From contig WHSQ01000002.1 in NCBI GenBank assembly GCA_009380005.1, forward strand, positions 40,007-81,653: a stretch of DNA of 41,647 bases, given 5' to 3'. The number at the start of each line of letters is the position of its first letter. Position 1 is the first letter of the stretch. Under the pieces are notes generated by a model that saw nothing but the letters and a program-made list of their open reading frames with translations, searched no databases and had not been told where the DNA came from. Below are positions 23,761 through 31,510 of the stretch, piece by piece. The DNA is from Actinomycetota bacterium (lineage in GTDB: Bacteria; Actinomycetota; CADDZG01; WHSQ01). Position numbers and translations under genes: made by a program.

Positions 23761-25287
23761 ATGACGGGTTCACGCGCCTATGTCGTGGCGCTCGCGTCCG
23801 GCGTCGTCCTCAGCTTCGCTTACCCCGAGCCAAGCATCTCGCCTCTGGCCTGGATCTCACTCGTCCCTTTGCTGTTGCTGCTGGCCGCGACGAGATCGGT
23901 GGCGCGAGGGGCGCGGCTGGGAGCGGCGTTCGGGTTGGGGTTCTTCGGAACGCTGCTCGTCTGGATCAGCATCGTCGGCTGGGTCGCCTGGACGGTGTTG
24001 GTGATCGTCGAGACCGCGTTCGCGGCGGCTTTCGGAGCCCTGTGCGTCCTCCTGAGCCGCCGCGACCGAGGGACCGCCGGGTTCCGGATCCTGGTGCCAC
24101 CGGTCGCCTGGGTCGCCGTCGTGGAGCACCTGCGCTCGGTCGTGCCGGTGGGAGGCTTCACGTGGGGACAGCTCGCCCAGAGCCAGCACGACGTCGCCTG
24201 GATCCTGAAAGCGGCATCCATCGGCGGAGGGTGGCTGGTGGCCTTCGTCATCGTCCTGGTGAACGCACTTATCGCGGAGGCGCTCCTCGGACGTGAACGG
24301 GATGGGAAGCGCGCGGTGGTGCTGATCGTCCTGGCGGCCGTCGCGATCTCCGCACCGGCCGTACTCCCGCGCAACCACGCCTCAGGCGATGAGATCCGAG
24401 TAGCCCTCGTTCAGGGCAACGTGCCGCGCGACTTCACGGGAAGCTTCTACGACAAGGAGTTCGCGATCACGCGCAGCCACCGGGAGCTGACCGAAGGCCT
24501 CGCCGGTGAAGGGATCGACCTGGTCGTTTGGCCCGAGAGTGCGGTGGGCTTGGACATGAGCCGGGATCCGGACGTCGCGCGAGAGGTCGCCGCGGCGGCC
24601 GCGGCCGTTGACGCGCCCATGATCGTCGGCGCGAACCTCGATATCGATCGAAGCCGTTACAGGGTCGTGGCCTTCCAGGTGGAACCGGACGGCACCATCG
24701 GCGATACCTACGTCAAGACCCACCTCGTTCCCTTCGGGGAATACGTGCCGATGCGATCGTGGCTCGGTTGGCTACCGATGCTGGATCAGGTCCCGCGCGA
24801 TGCCGTCGCTTCCGATGAGGCGAAGCTCCTGGACGTCGCCGGCGCCAAGGTCGCTCCGGTCCTGTCCTACGAAGGTGACTTCGGCGCTCTGGTGCGACGC
24901 CGCATAGATGACGGCGGTCGCTTCCTCATCGTTGCGACCAATACCTCGACGTGGGGTCGGTCATGGGCATCGGCCCAACACCTAGCGTTCAGTCAGGTGC
25001 GAGCGGCCGAGACGGGCGTTTGGGTGGCACACGCGGCGATCAGCGGGATCAGCGGGCTGGTCGCGCCCGACGCGGAGGTCGCGGAGAGTCTGCCACTGTG
25101 GGAGGAGGGCACGATAGTCCGCGATATCCGCCTCGCCGAGGACACGACCTTCTACGCAAGGAGCGGTGAATGGCTACCGTTGCTCTGCTACATCGCGCTT
25201 ATCGGGCTTGTGGCGACGGAGACGCAGACGCGGTTACGAAGGTGGACGTCGTCGCCCGTTGGTAGCGATGAACCTCGCTCCGTGTAG
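23761..25287 (+). CDS. lnt: Apolipoprotein N-acyltransferase homologue with Cys-to-Ser at the active site
   Basis: Lnt adds the third acyl chain to the N-terminal Cys of lipoproteins in the cytoplasmic membrane. The 508-residue product has about seven hydrophobic segments between 5 and 200, a nitrilase-like periplasmic domain (about 210-465) and a final helix near 485-500. From the catalytic triad, Glu259 (VVWPESAVG) and Lys319 (TYVKTHLVPFGEYVP) are present. The nucleophile position, normally Cys in P-x-x-C-Y/F-E, reads APVLSYEGDF, so it is Ser369 (TCC at 24865-24867). The second-shell Glu371 is retained. Length and topology fit Lnt, so this is a full-length homologue with an altered nucleophile. 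It converges with a lipoprotein gene eight bases away. Confidence 0.88.
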   Translation: MTGSRAYVVALASGVVLSFAYPEPSISPLAWISLVPLLLLLAATRSVARGARLGAAFGLGFFGTLLVWISIVGWVAWTVLVIVETAFAAAFGALCVLLSRRDRGTAGFRILVPPVAWVAVVEHLRSVVPVGGFTWGQLAQSQHDVAWILKAASIGGGWLVAFVIVLVNALIAEALLGRERDGKRAVVLIVLAAVAISAPAVLPRNHASGDEIRVALVQGNVPRDFTGSFYDKEFAITRSHRELTEGLAGEGIDLVVWPESAVGLDMSRDPDVAREVAAAAAAVDAPMIVGANLDIDRSRYRVVAFQVEPDGTIGDTYVKTHLVPFGEYVPMRSWLGWLPMLDQVPRDAVASDEAKLLDVAGAKVAPVLSYEGDFGALVRRRIDDGGRFLIVATNTSTWGRSWASAQHLAFSQVRAAETGVWVAHAAISGISGLVAPDAEVAESLPLWEEGTIVRDIRLAEDTTFYARSGEWLPLLCYIALIGLVATETQTRLRRWTSSPVGSDEPRSV

Positions 25288-25295
25288 GAAGCGCA

Positions 25296-26945
25296 TCATG
25301 GGTCGCCGCACGAGTCGGCCAGCAGGCGCTTGCCACCGACGATGCCCGCGAACAGCCTCTGATCGGGATCGTCGATCCATGCCTTGGGCATCGACTCGCC
25401 CGGTCTGAGGTTGTCCTTCCTGCGATACATGATCAGCCAATCGGCGATGTCCTGTAGCGACACCCCCAGGCGCTCGGCCTCTCGCCGGTCGATGAAGAGC
25501 CCCGAGGCCGACGTTCCCATGACCAACCTCCTGCCGTTGTCGTTATCGTCGAACCGGGCGTTGACGTCGCCTCCGAGGGGGCCGGGGGCGACGGGCCAGG
25601 CCCCGGTGTCTTGGGGCCGCGGTTGCTGTCCGTGATCGGCCGTGACCAGCACGGACCATCGGCCACGCCCGACGTTCTCGTCCAGGAGCCGGACGAGCCT
25701 GCGCAGCGCCGCATCGGAGGCGGCGATCGCTTCGCCCACCTGTCGCGACAACGGATACCACTTATGCCCGCTATCGTCGATCATCTTGAAGTTGGTGAAC
25801 ATCAGATCCGGGACGTCGTCTCGTCCGAAGCCCTTGGAGACGATGGTCTGTTCCAGGACCTGCTGTTGGAAAGCCACGAACGCCGGGCTCGCAGCGCGAA
25901 CGGCAAGGTCGCTGAGGTCCTCTTGCCTCCATCGCCCATCGGCCTCGCCGTCGGCACGATCGAGTGCGTCGGTCTCGTGATCTAGCATCGACGCGTCCGG
26001 CGAAGGACCGACGTCGTAGACGTCGGCGTTCCCGAACGACCCACCGCTGCTATCGATCAGGACGGCCGTGTCCCTGTCGCCTCCCGGGAAGCGCGCGCCG
26101 TGCCCGATCATCCCCAGATGCCAGTTCACGGTCGCAACGAGACCGATCAACGGCCTGTTGCCGGTGTCTCGGTCGTAAACGTCTGCGAGGGTCGGTACCT
26201 CGACGTTGTCCGCGATCTCGCCCTCGAACGGGTCCACGCTGTCACCGGAGGAGCCCCGCATGCGAACGCCGGGGATCCCGTGACGAGCGGGGAAGACCCC
26301 AGTTCCCAGCGTCGTGTGGATGGGCGGTGTGTTGGAGGGGGCCGAACCGATCTCGAAGTTGGTATAGACCCCGCCGCGCCGCATCAACCGTCGCAGGAAC
26401 GGCCAGTCCTCATCGTGCGCGTCGAGCACGTTCCAGCCGGCTCCATCCCAGATCACGACGACGACCAGCCGTGGGGGAGAGGCGTCCGCGCCCACGATCT
26501 CCTCGAGGACCTCGCCGTCCGGCGTCTCGAAGTCGTAACCGATCATGCGGGCGACGGTCGGGGCGACGTCCGCCATCGTCGCGGGGCGTCGGACGCGCCC
26601 GACCCTGGGCACGACGCCGGGGCCGTAGGCGACCAGAGGCACATCGGCGAGGTGGTCCCAGGGTCCCGTGTGTACGGGCGAGATGGGCCCGCCGATGAAC
26701 GTCGGCTCGTTGGGGATCGGGACGATATCGGCACCCCTATCCGGGACATGGCCGCGCGACATCCGACGCACCAACTCATCGAGCTGGTCGCACGCGGCGG
26801 GCAACCCGGCGGCGCCCTTTACGGATCGTGGTTCGGGGCCCGGTCTACGGTCCGCCGCGGGGCTGCAGGCCGCGGCGAGCGCCCACCCAACCGACATGGC
26901 CGACACGATGGCCACGCCGCGGATCCGACGCTTGCTATCGAACAT
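25296..26945 (-). CDS. Lipoprotein of the alkaline phosphatase superfamily, apparently circularly permuted
   Basis: A 549-residue protein with a lipoprotein-like signal (basic start, hydrophobic 10-25, then LAAAC with Cys27). Catalytic motifs of type I phosphodiesterase/alkaline phosphatase enzymes appear: VVVVIWDGAG (metal Asp167), SAPSNTPPIHTTLG (nucleophile Thr206), FKMIDDSGHKWY (Asp390/391, His394) and VTADHGQ (Asp437, His438). The last expected block, HTG...AYGPG with the final zinc His and the following DVAPTVARMIG helix, is at residues 92-137. It thus comes before the first metal Asp instead of after the DHG motif. ATG 26945 is preferred over GTG 26954 because AGGG lies nine bases upstream. 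It is tail-to-tail with lnt. Confidence 0.8.
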   Translation of the reverse strand: MFDSKRRIRGVAIVSAMSVGWALAAACSPAADRRPGPEPRSVKGAAGLPAACDQLDELVRRMSRGHVPDRGADIVPIPNEPTFIGGPISPVHTGPWDHLADVPLVAYGPGVVPRVGRVRRPATMADVAPTVARMIGYDFETPDGEVLEEIVGADASPPRLVVVVIWDGAGWNVLDAHDEDWPFLRRLMRRGGVYTNFEIGSAPSNTPPIHTTLGTGVFPARHGIPGVRMRGSSGDSVDPFEGEIADNVEVPTLADVYDRDTGNRPLIGLVATVNWHLGMIGHGARFPGGDRDTAVLIDSSGGSFGNADVYDVGPSPDASMLDHETDALDRADGEADGRWRQEDLSDLAVRAASPAFVAFQQQVLEQTIVSKGFGRDDVPDLMFTNFKMIDDSGHKWYPLSRQVGEAIAASDAALRRLVRLLDENVGRGRWSVLVTADHGQQPRPQDTGAWPVAPGPLGGDVNARFDDNDNGRRLVMGTSASGLFIDRREAERLGVSLQDIADWLIMYRRKDNLRPGESMPKAWIDDPDQRLFAGIVGGKRLLADSCGDP

Positions 26946-27033
26946 CTGCGGCACCCTAGCGGAGCCACGGCGTGCGCCCGGGCCGCTCCAAACCGGCGCC
27001 GTGCCCGGCCTGGCCGAGAGCCCATAATCGATG

Positions 27034-27125
27034 CTATGTCTACCTAGCCTCGTTCCTGCTCTCCTCCGGGAGGCGGACCTCCCCTCGGTGCGGCCTATGT
27101 CTACCTTCGCCTCGTTCGCGCTCTC
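27034..27125. repeat. Pair of ~30-bp direct repeats flanking a 6-bp hairpin
   Basis: Copies at 27034-27063 and 27095-27125 both begin CTATGTCTACCT and share GCCTCGTTC and GCTCTC, with a few differences and a 61-base offset. Between them GGGAGG (27068-27073), CGGA and CCTCCC (27078-27083) form a perfect hairpin. The element sits in the divergent spacer between the phosphatase gene and the receiver-like gene, so repeated regulator sites are one explanation. Confidence 0.55.
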
Positions 27126-27211
27126 GGTACCCCGGATCGCGCCCTCAGTAGTCTGCGCAGTGAGCTTGGATTGCCGGGTTGGCGACGGCCTCGGCCCCTA
27201 GAGTTCGAGCC

Positions 27212-28213
27212 ATGGTGGCCGAGCCCGCAGATCTGGACCGGACCCTGACCGCCGTCGTGGTCGACGACGATCGCGACGCGCGGCGGCTGATCGGGGCGCT
27301 GGCGTCGGGGGCCGGCGTCGAGGTCGTCGCCGCCACCGAGACGGTGATCGAGGCCGTGCTGCTGACCGCCCGCCACCACCCGGACATCGTCGTCATAAAC
27401 GAGCTCACCCACGACGTGGACGCGGGGCAGGCCGCTCGCGCCCTCAGGACGACCCGGCCCGGGCTGTTCGTCGTCGGGCTCTGCGCCCATCCCGACCGCA
27501 CCTCCCCCGCCTGGGCCAACGTCGTGCTCGACCGCACCAAGCTGGACGACCTACCCGTCATCCTGGGAGCCGCCGAACGCATGATCGAGCAGGAACGCCG
27601 GCTCCTGGAGGTCCAGGCCAAGCTCGACGCCTCGAGGGGCTTGCTCGACATCGTGCGCCGGGAATGGGGCTCGCTCAACCACGATCGCACCCGCAAGCTG
27701 GTGGACGAGCTCGCCCAGGGCCTCGACCGCCTGAGGACCGGACTGGACGGGATCCACGAGGCTATGCGGGGTGAGGCGACCCTCGTCCAGGTCGTGCGTC
27801 CACAGCCCGTCGCGACCACGGAGAGGGGCCCGCGGCCGCGGCTGGCAGAGGTGAAGATCGACCATCTACGCGACGAAGTCTCCGCTCGGGTGGTCCTGGA
27901 GGCCGGCGACAAGAACCTCATCGGACGCAGCTCGCGCGGCGTCGGAGAGCGACCCGCCTATCCCCCGGTGGCCGAGGCCATCCTTGACGCCGTCTCCGAG
28001 CTCCTCGAGGAGGACATCGACGTTCGGGACTTCGACGTGATCAGGGTCGGCCAGACGAGCCTGGCCGTCGTTCTCTTCAAGCGCGAGGACGACACGCTCG
28101 TCGGTTCCGCACGCGTGCGAGAAGAGGTCACGGAGGCGGTGGCGCGTGCGTCCTTGGATGGACTGAATCGATTCATAACGCGCTCACTCGCGCCGGCCGA
28201 GATCCGACTGTAG
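27212..28213 (+). CDS. Pseudo-receiver protein with an unknown C-terminal domain
   Basis: The 333-residue protein opens with a receiver-like domain (about 11-125). The acid pocket VVVDDDRDARR (Asp18-20) is present, but the phosphorylation site is Asn63 in DIVVINELTHD, where receivers have Asp. A helical linker with coiled-coil character spans about 125-185 (MIEQERRLLEVQAKLDASRG). The C-terminal part (about 210-325) has a repeated beta-alpha pattern around AEAILDAVSELLEEDIDVRDFDVI and VTEAVARASLDGLNRF; I have a loose memory of it from other actinobacterial proteins but cannot name it. ATG 27212 is chosen over TTG 27179, which gives no matching N-terminus. It may sense or scaffold without phosphorylation. 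Confidence 0.75.
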   Translation: MVAEPADLDRTLTAVVVDDDRDARRLIGALASGAGVEVVAATETVIEAVLLTARHHPDIVVINELTHDVDAGQAARALRTTRPGLFVVGLCAHPDRTSPAWANVVLDRTKLDDLPVILGAAERMIEQERRLLEVQAKLDASRGLLDIVRREWGSLNHDRTRKLVDELAQGLDRLRTGLDGIHEAMRGEATLVQVVRPQPVATTERGPRPRLAEVKIDHLRDEVSARVVLEAGDKNLIGRSSRGVGERPAYPPVAEAILDAVSELLEEDIDVRDFDVIRVGQTSLAVVLFKREDDTLVGSARVREEVTEAVARASLDGLNRFITRSLAPAEIRL

Positions 28214-28229
28214 CTCGGGCCGCGCGCGC

Positions 28230-28814
28230 GTGACGTGGGACTCCGATACCTATGCGGCGACGATCCGCGCCGAGATCCACGATTACGACGAACTCCAAGC
28301 CCAAGTCGTTCGGGCTACCGCCGGGATGTCTCCCGCGACGATCCTCGACCTCGGCGTCGGCGGTGGTGAAACGGCGAGCCGCGTGCTGCAGATGCACCCC
28401 CGATCTCGACTCATCGGTATCGATTCCAGCGCGGACATGTTGCGCGGCGCGGGATTGATACTCCCCCGCGACAGGGTGACCCTGGTGAACCAGGACCTTG
28501 CCGACCCTCTTCCCGACGAACGCTGCGATCTCGTCATCTCGGCCCTGGCGATCCACCATCTCGACGGCTCTCGGAAAGCGACGTTGTTCCGCTCCGTAGC
28601 GGAACGACTCACGTCGCGCGGACGTTTCGTGATGGGCGATGTGATCGTTCCGGAACGGGATTCGGACGCGTTGATCGAGATCGAGGCCGGTTACGACTTC
28701 CCCAGCAGCGTCGAGGAACAGGTGACCTGGATGACCGACGCAGGGCTGACCGCCGAAGTGGTGTGGCTTCGTCAGGACCTCGCCGTCTTCAAGGCCGAGC
28801 CGCTCGGTAGGTAG
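28230..28814 (+). CDS. Class I SAM-dependent methyltransferase
   Basis: A compact 194-residue Rossmann methyltransferase. Motif I is ILDLGVGGGETASRVL near 38-53. The acidic end of strand 2 is LIGIDSSADML near 61-71, VNQDLADPLPDERCDLVISALAIHHLD supplies motifs II-III, and SRGRFVMGDVIVPE covers motif IV. The start is GTG 28230, 16 bases after the pseudo-receiver gene and probably co-transcribed with it. The short length leaves little room for a substrate domain. The substrate (small molecule or lipid) cannot be inferred. Confidence 0.85.
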   Translation: MTWDSDTYAATIRAEIHDYDELQAQVVRATAGMSPATILDLGVGGGETASRVLQMHPRSRLIGIDSSADMLRGAGLILPRDRVTLVNQDLADPLPDERCDLVISALAIHHLDGSRKATLFRSVAERLTSRGRFVMGDVIVPERDSDALIEIEAGYDFPSSVEEQVTWMTDAGLTAEVVWLRQDLAVFKAEPLGR

Positions 28815-28851
28815 GCCCCGCTCGCTCTGAACGCCGGCCTATCCCGGTTCG

Positions 28852-30015
28852 TCAGTAGAACCAGGCACCTTGGGTGAAGACGATCACGCCCAGGGAGCAG
28901 GTCGCGGCGAAGCCGACCAGCACCGCCTCATGCCGCGAGCTTCGGCCACGTGACCACGCGGCGAGGAACAAGGTGATCGGGAACATCGTCAAGAGCATGC
29001 GCGGGATGCTGAAGTACCAGGTGCTGACCAATAGCGTTGCGAGTAGCGAGCCCATGAACGCCGCGTACCCCCACTCGCGCTTGCGAACCGCCCATACGAC
29101 GAAGGCGATGCCGAGCGCAGCCGCGACGATCTCCATGCGCCACGCGAACCGCCAATTGGTCGGATAATCGGCGCCCGACCACGTGTTCCAGGTACGTTCC
29201 AGCGCCACGAGCGGATCGGTCGGCTCTCTGCCCCACCCCTCCTTCTGGTCCACGAAGTAATAGAACGGGTCGCCCCGGCTCGCGGCGAGATAGATCGCAT
29301 ATCCGACGAGCGGCAAGATCGCGATGACGAGTCCCACCAGGGCCCGCGCTCCATCCCGGCGGCGGCGCAGCCACTCGACCACCAGACCGAGGATCAAGAA
29401 GACGCCGGCGAAGCGAACCGCCATCGCGACGGCCGCGGCGAAGCCGGCCGGAACCCAGCGTTCCCGGCGGGCGAAGTAGAAGGCCGGGATGGCACCTGCC
29501 AGGAACAGAGCCTCAGTGTACGGAGCGACGAGGAACACCGCCGTCGGGAACAGCAACAGGTAAAGGGCCGCCCCGCGACCACTCCCCTCCCCCGCGTCCC
29601 GATCGCCGAGGAGCAGAAGGTAGCGGACCGCGACGACCGATGCGATGGCGTTGATCGTGAGCCCCGCGACGGCGGCCGAATACGTGGTCCACCCGAGGGC
29701 GCCGACCAGCAGCGGGAAGCCGGGGAAGAAGGCCGTGGCATGGGGATCCGCAGCTTCCGTGTAGCCGGACAGCGCGATCCGCAAGAGGATCGAGGCATCC
29801 CACTTCACCCAGATGGCGACCGGGTCGACTGCGCCCGGCCCGATGTCGTCGGCGAGGAACCACGCGGCCGCGTAGGCGATCGCCATCAGGAGCAGGCGCG
29901 TGGCGAGGACGAGCTTGATCGCCTGTGACCAGGTGGCACGACCCGCCGGGTTCGGCCCCGTCGTCGGCGGTCGCTCGGGGACGGGCTCTACGCGCGCCCC
30001 CTCCGCGCTGTCCAC
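28852..30015 (-). CDS. GT-C mannosyltransferase, PIG-V-like membrane protein
   Basis: A 387-residue integral membrane protein with about nine to ten hydrophobic segments, after a polar Pro-rich N-terminus (1-30). The loop after the first helix has the PIG-V/GT-C pattern AIWVKWDASILLRIALSGY near 67-85, with the catalytic-type Asp in K-W-D. FFPGFPLLVGAL near 95-106 is a further family signature. Such enzymes transfer mannose from polyprenyl-phosphate-mannose on the outer face of the membrane. GTG 30015 lies one base after the gcvPB stop, so it is transcribed with the glycine cleavage genes; no functional link is known. Confidence 0.8.
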   Translation of the reverse strand: MDSAEGARVEPVPERPPTTGPNPAGRATWSQAIKLVLATRLLLMAIAYAAAWFLADDIGPGAVDPVAIWVKWDASILLRIALSGYTEAADPHATAFFPGFPLLVGALGWTTYSAAVAGLTINAIASVVAVRYLLLLGDRDAGEGSGRGAALYLLLFPTAVFLVAPYTEALFLAGAIPAFYFARRERWVPAGFAAAVAMAVRFAGVFLILGLVVEWLRRRRDGARALVGLVIAILPLVGYAIYLAASRGDPFYYFVDQKEGWGREPTDPLVALERTWNTWSGADYPTNWRFAWRMEIVAAALGIAFVVWAVRKREWGYAAFMGSLLATLLVSTWYFSIPRMLLTMFPITLFLAAWSRGRSSRHEAVLVGFAATCSLGVIVFTQGAWFY

Positions 30016-30016
30016 C

Positions 30017-31510
30017 TCACTGCGACGGTGACCAGCGGACCTTCAGGTCCCGAGCGGCGCGGGCTTCGTCGGGTCGGCGGGCCGGGGTCGTCCTCGGAGC
30101 GTCGTGCAAGAGGTCGGGATCGGACTCCGCTTCCCGTGCGATCTGAAGGAGCGCGCCGGCCAGGCCGTCGATCGTTTCCTTCGATTCCGTCTCGGTCGGC
30201 TCCGCCATCAGGGCCTCCTCCACGACCAGCGGGAAGTAGACGGTCGGTGGGTGATAGCCGAGGTCGATCAGTCGCTTGGCGACGTCCATGGCCCGGACAC
30301 CGTGCTTCTTCAGCGGCTTCGCGCTCGCGACGAACTCGTGCATGCAGACGCCGGGATAAGCGGTCGGAAAGGCGGACTCGATCAGCACGCGGAGGTAGTT
30401 CGCGTTGAGCACCGCTCCCTCGGCCACCTGGCGGAGACCTTCCGGTCCCAGCGAGCGCAGGAAAGCGTAGGCGCGGACGTTGATGCCGAAGTTGCCGTGG
30501 AAGCTGTGGATCCGCCCGATGGAATCGGGCCGGTCGTGCTCCCACCGCCATCTCTCGGACCCCTCGTCGAATCCGAGCACGGGCTTGGGGAGGAAACGTT
30601 CGAGGCGCTCGCTGACGGCCAGGGGGCCCGATCCCGGGCCTCCTCCGCCGTGTGGTGTGGCGAAGGTCTTGTGCAGGTTCAGGTGGACGATGTCGAAGCC
30701 CATGTCCCCCGGCCGGCACCGTCCGACGATCGAGTTGAAGTTGGCGCCGTCGTAATACAGGAGGCCGCCGACCTCGTGGATCGCGGCCTGGATCTTCTGG
30801 ATGTCGCGCTCGAACAGGCCGAGGGTGTTCGGGTTGGTCAGCATCAGTCCGGCGACGTCATCGTCGAGCACCTCGCGCAACGCGTCGACGTCCACCAGAC
30901 CGCGCTCGTCCGAACGAACCTCCTGTGCGGTGTAGCCGGCAAGGCTCACGCTCGCGGGGTTGGTCCCGTGAGCCGAGTCCGGGATGATCACCCGGTGGCG
31001 CTCTTGACCCTGTGCCGCATGGAACGCTCGCATGATCAGCAGACCCGTTAGCTCGCCCTGTGCACCCGCCGCCGGTTGGAAGGTGAGGCGCGACATGCCG
31101 GTCGCGTTGCAGAGGGCCCGTTCCAATGTGCCGAGTAGTTCCAACGCACCCTGGGTCAGAGCGTCGTCCTCGAGTGGATGCAGGGCTGCGAAGCCGGGCA
31201 TCGCTGCGACTTCCTCGGCGACCTTGGGATTGTACTTCATGGTGCACGAGCCGAGCGGGTAGGCGCCGACATCGATCGCCCAGTTCCGCTGCGACAGCCG
31301 CGTGTAGTGACGAACGAGATCGAGCTCGCTGACCTCAGGTAGCGCCGGCGCATCTTCGCGACGGTGCTCGGAAGGCAGGAGATCGGCGACCGAACCATCG
31401 ACCGGGGGCAACGACCACGCTCGACGCCCGGATCTGGATCGCTCGAAGATGAGCTCGAGCTCCCGTTCGCGCGTCCCGGCGGAGAGCTCCAACGGTGCTC
31501 CGGTGCTCAC
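30017..31510 (-). CDS. gcvPB: Glycine dehydrogenase (decarboxylating) subunit 2
   Basis: This is the PLP-binding half of the two-subunit P-protein, which decarboxylates glycine and passes the aminomethyl group to the lipoyl arm of GcvH. The 497-residue product contains YPLGSCTMKYNPK (about 84-96), IPDSAHGTNPASVSLAGY, YYDGANFN and the PLP motif HLNLHKTFATPHGGGGPG with Lys281. The GTG start overlaps the gcvPA stop by four bases, ensuring matched amounts of the two subunits. All key residues appear present. The operon runs gcvT-gcvPA-gcvPB-mannosyltransferase. Confidence 0.96.
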   Translation of the reverse strand: MSTGAPLELSAGTRERELELIFERSRSGRRAWSLPPVDGSVADLLPSEHRREDAPALPEVSELDLVRHYTRLSQRNWAIDVGAYPLGSCTMKYNPKVAEEVAAMPGFAALHPLEDDALTQGALELLGTLERALCNATGMSRLTFQPAAGAQGELTGLLIMRAFHAAQGQERHRVIIPDSAHGTNPASVSLAGYTAQEVRSDERGLVDVDALREVLDDDVAGLMLTNPNTLGLFERDIQKIQAAIHEVGGLLYYDGANFNSIVGRCRPGDMGFDIVHLNLHKTFATPHGGGGPGSGPLAVSERLERFLPKPVLGFDEGSERWRWEHDRPDSIGRIHSFHGNFGINVRAYAFLRSLGPEGLRQVAEGAVLNANYLRVLIESAFPTAYPGVCMHEFVASAKPLKKHGVRAMDVAKRLIDLGYHPPTVYFPLVVEEALMAEPTETESKETIDGLAGALLQIAREAESDPDLLHDAPRTTPARRPDEARAARDLKVRWSPSQ

